DNA from: Saprospiraceae bacterium UBA7328
Lineage (GTDB): Bacteria; Bacteroidota; Bacteroidia; Chitinophagales; Saprospiraceae
Assembly (NCBI GenBank): GCA_002471345.1
Contig: DKPS01000247.1
Span: forward strand, 1-8,571
Length of the DNA: 8,571 nt
Reading direction: 5' to 3'
A model generated the notes under the pieces. It did no database searches, was not told the DNA's origin, and was given only the letters and a program-made list of their open reading frames with translations. Both the position numbers and the translations under genes were made by a program. Shown here piece after piece: positions 6,875-8,571 of this stretch; the first letter of the stretch is position 1, and every line of letters begins with the position of its first letter.

Positions 6875-8308
6875 CTATTCCACTACGGTGATCTTTAGCA
6901 TGTTTGTCCTGAATTTTTTCTCAATAGGCATTGAGGCTACATTTACGATCACATCATTTGTTTCTAAATGACCTCTTTGTTTTAGGATTTCTATAATGTC
7001 ATCAATGGTTTCATCAGTAGAGGAGAATTTATTATAGTAAATACCCCTTACTCCCCATAGTAAGTTCAAGGTTCCTAAAATATATTTCTTATCGGAAAAG
7101 ACAAAAATCTTTGAAGAAGGCCGATAAGACGATACTTTAAATGCAGTATATCCCGAAACTGTAAGTCCTGCAATAGCTTTTGCATTTATATCTTCTGCAG
7201 TTTTTGCTGCATTAAAGCATATCACGTCGGATAGAAAGGTCGTTGAATTCGTACTAGGTTTTGGTCTTTTTTCTTGTATTTGATAAGCAGTTTCTGCTTC
7301 ATGTATGATTCTATTCATTGCCTGCACTACTTGAGCTGGATGTCTTCCTACAGAGGTTTCACCGCTTAGCATTACTGCGTCAGTACCATCCAAAACTGCA
7401 TTTGCTACATCAGTCGCTTCAGCTCTTGTTGGGGATGGATTAGTGATCATGCTTTCCATCATTTGGGTTGCGACTATTACTGGTCTAGATCGTTGAATGC
7501 ATCTTCTTATAATTTGTTTTTGAATAACAGGTACTTTTTCAATTGGAACCTCAACACCCAGATCACCCCTTGCAATCATAATAGCATTGGAAGCTTTAAT
7601 GATAGACTTGATATTTTTTACAGCTTCTGGTTTTTCTATTTTTGAAATGACTTTAGCACTGTGTCCCCTTTCTTCAATAATTTGTTGTAGCTCTTTTACC
7701 TCAGCTGCTGTACGCACAAAAGATAGAGCTATCCAATTCACTTGAAATTGGAGAATAAAATCAAGGTCAATTCTGTCTTTTTTAGTCAGAGCAGGTAGTG
7801 AGACATTCGTATCTGGCAGATTCACTCCTTTATTAGAAGAAAGTGGGCCTCCAAAAAGCGTTTTTAATTTAACAGTTTTATCATTATCTGTATCCACTAC
7901 TTCAAATACCAATTTCCCGTCATCCACTAACACCTTTTCTCCTACTTCTACATCTTTAGCAAATAGAGGGTAGCTCATGTATGCTCGTTCCTTTGTCCCC
8001 TCTATTTTTTCGTTTGTAAACTCAATGATGTCATCTTTTTCTAAGATTACTGGTTCATCTTTCATTACTCCTATACGGAGTTTGGGGCCTTGAAGATCTG
8101 CTAATATGCCTATGTTAATGTTGTATTCCTCATTAATTTCTGTTATCCGTTTGATCACTTTTTCATGGTCTTCATGTTTACCATGAGAAAAATTCAATCT
8201 GAAGATATCCACACCTGCTACCACTAGCTCTCTAAGTTTGGCTGGACTGCTGGATGCCGGGCCAACCGTAGCTACAATTTTGGTATTTTGCTTGTCATTT
8301 ATGCGCAT
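6875..8308 (-). CDS. pyk: Pyruvate kinase, probably K+-independent type
   Basis: Pyruvate kinase transfers phosphate from phosphoenolpyruvate to ADP, the last ATP-forming step of glycolysis, in the cytoplasm. The product is 477 aa, normal for a bacterial enzyme. Visible elements are TKIVATVGPAS (9-19), FRLNFSHG (36-43), the signature ISKIEKPEAV with catalytic Lys223 and metal ligand Glu225, ARGDLG with Asp249, TQMMESM with Thr281, and DAVMLSGETSVGRHP. A small beta-barrel B domain lies between about 80 and 165, and the C-terminal allosteric domain follows about residue 340. DLQGPKLRI (71-79) carries Leu, Gln, Lys and Ile at the positions reported to mark K+-independent enzymes. The start is ATG 8306-8308. 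The gene is divergent from acpP with 210 nt between. Confidence 0.97.
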   Translation of the reverse strand: MRINDKQNTKIVATVGPASSSPAKLRELVVAGVDIFRLNFSHGKHEDHEKVIKRITEINEEYNINIGILADLQGPKLRIGVMKDEPVILEKDDIIEFTNEKIEGTKERAYMSYPLFAKDVEVGEKVLVDDGKLVFEVVDTDNDKTVKLKTLFGGPLSSNKGVNLPDTNVSLPALTKKDRIDLDFILQFQVNWIALSFVRTAAEVKELQQIIEERGHSAKVISKIEKPEAVKNIKSIIKASNAIMIARGDLGVEVPIEKVPVIQKQIIRRCIQRSRPVIVATQMMESMITNPSPTRAEATDVANAVLDGTDAVMLSGETSVGRHPAQVVQAMNRIIHEAETAYQIQEKRPKPSTNSTTFLSDVICFNAAKTAEDINAKAIAGLTVSGYTAFKVSSYRPSSKIFVFSDKKYILGTLNLLWGVRGIYYNKFSSTDETIDDIIEILKQRGHLETNDVIVNVASMPIEKKFRTNMLKITVVE

Positions 8309-8379
8309 ACTAAAAGGTTAGTTTCTGAGTCGAATATAGAAAAGTTACTCCTCGGAAACTTATTGGTAGAATATTACAT

Positions 8380-8400
8380 TACACAAATGATAATTGTGTA
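8380..8400. promoter_or_regulatory. Operator-like palindrome upstream of pyk
   Basis: TACACAA (8380-8386) and TTGTGTA (8394-8400) form a perfect 7-bp inverted repeat with a 7-nt spacer, centred 82 nt before the pyk start. The size and symmetry suit a dimeric regulator such as a TetR-, GntR- or LacI-type protein. It overlaps the candidate -7 element of pyk. The regulator is not identifiable from this window. Confidence 0.4.
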
Positions 8401-8414
8401 GAAAGAATGGACAA
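8384..8414 (-). promoter_or_regulatory. Candidate pyk promoter
   Basis: On the - strand, TTG (8414-8412) is followed after 19 nt by TATCATTTG (8392-8384). This is the Bacteroidota TTG / TAnnTTTG pair with one extra base inside the -7 box. Transcription would start near 8377, leaving a leader of about 69 nt. The -7 element lies within the palindrome at 8380-8400, so a protein bound there would be expected to block it. Confidence 0.35.
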
Positions 8415-8486
8415 TGAGGTCATGCCAAGCATGCTTACATGGTTCAATAAATTTTGCAAAGAGGTTTTATTAATTAATAATAATCT

Positions 8487-8494
8487 TACTTTTA
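8487..8494 (+). promoter_or_regulatory. Possible acpP -7 box
   Basis: TACTTTTA differs from TAnnTTTG only in the last base and would place the transcript start at about 8501, some 18 nt before the acpP ATG. The -33 region is only T-rich (TTTT at 8465-8468), not TTTG. The surrounding DNA is so AT-rich that a chance match is quite possible. Confidence 0.2.
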
Positions 8495-8518
8495 CGACCA
8501 ATTTTAAAAATTTAGACT

Positions 8519-8571
8519 ATGGCAGAAATTGCTGAAAAAATTAAAAAAATTATTGTTGACAAATTAGGTGT
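8519..8571 (+). CDS. acpP: Acyl carrier protein (5' part, cut by window edge)
   Basis: ATG 8519 opens MAEIAEKIKKIIVDKLGV, which matches the first helix of bacterial acyl carrier proteins, Bacteroidota forms in particular. ACP carries growing acyl chains on a phosphopantetheine arm in the cytoplasm during fatty-acid synthesis. The DSL attachment serine, expected around residue 36-40, lies beyond the window. No Shine-Dalgarno precedes the ATG; the leader is A/T-rich, which is normal in this phylum. fabF usually follows acpP but cannot be seen here. Only 18 residues are visible, yet the start pattern is distinctive. Confidence 0.85.
   Translation, partial: MAEIAEKIKKIIVDKLG

Noticed and set aside
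6862..6882. Strong terminator after pyk.
   Set aside because: The eight-T tract is present but the only stem before it is 4 bp (TGGA/TCCA) and overlaps the stop codon. It is too weak to call as its own feature, so it is mentioned only in the intergenic entry.
1..8571. Mobile element, CRISPR array, phage attachment at the tRNA, riboswitch, or a novel defence system.
   Set aside because: There is no direct repeat of the tRNA 3' end, no integrase or transposase, no spaced repeats and no conserved riboswitch fold that I can recognise. All large frames are housekeeping or envelope genes with uniform style.

Overview
The window looks like chromosomal housekeeping DNA from a marine or environmental member of the Bacteroidota, probably order Cytophagales. 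The lines of evidence are AT-rich sequence, almost no Shine-Dalgarno sequences before the starts, promoter boxes of the Bacteroidota type (TAnnTTTG at -7), and a TPR protein / DUF4292 lipoprotein / EnvC-like cluster that is typical of the phylum. The taxonomic call is an inference from gene content and style, not from a database search. I see no mobile element, CRISPR array, phage gene or defence gene. Everything is recognisable core metabolism, translation or cell-envelope function.

Layout, left to right. Bases 3-44 look like the last codons of a gene that lies mostly outside the window. A tRNA-Asp(GTC) gene follows (74-147), with a perfect TAnnTTTG box just before it and a strong intrinsic terminator just after it. 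Next on the + strand come accA (acetyl-CoA carboxylase carboxyltransferase alpha subunit) and dapA (4-hydroxy-tetrahydrodipicolinate synthase), 23 nt apart and probably one transcript. dapA ends 9 nt from the stop codon of hflX on the opposite strand.

From 6689 down to 2168 the - strand carries four genes with every junction overlapping: a secreted TPR-repeat protein, a DUF4292 lipoprotein, an EnvC-like amidase activator with a catalytically dead LytM domain, and the ribosome-associated GTPase HflX. The overlaps are 4 nt, 56 nt (or 83 nt) and 11 nt, so the four are almost certainly co-transcribed and probably translationally coupled. The first three are predicted to be exported and probably act in the envelope or periplasm. 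HflX is cytoplasmic.

At the right end pyk (pyruvate kinase, - strand) and acpP (acyl carrier protein, + strand, cut by the window edge) diverge from a 210-nt intergenic region that holds an operator-like palindrome. Functionally the window brackets fatty-acid synthesis with accA on the left (malonyl-CoA supply) and acpP on the right (the acyl carrier), with glycolytic pyruvate output (pyk) beside it. DapA consumes pyruvate for lysine and, depending on the cell-wall type, diaminopimelate.

No stretch over 300 nt lacks a gene. The largest gaps are 8309-8518 and 6690-6874, described below. I did not find a convincing undescribed system. The points most worth a second look are the long DUF4292/EnvC dual-coding overlap, the palindrome on the pyk side of the pyk-acpP region, and the residue signature of a K+-independent pyruvate kinase.
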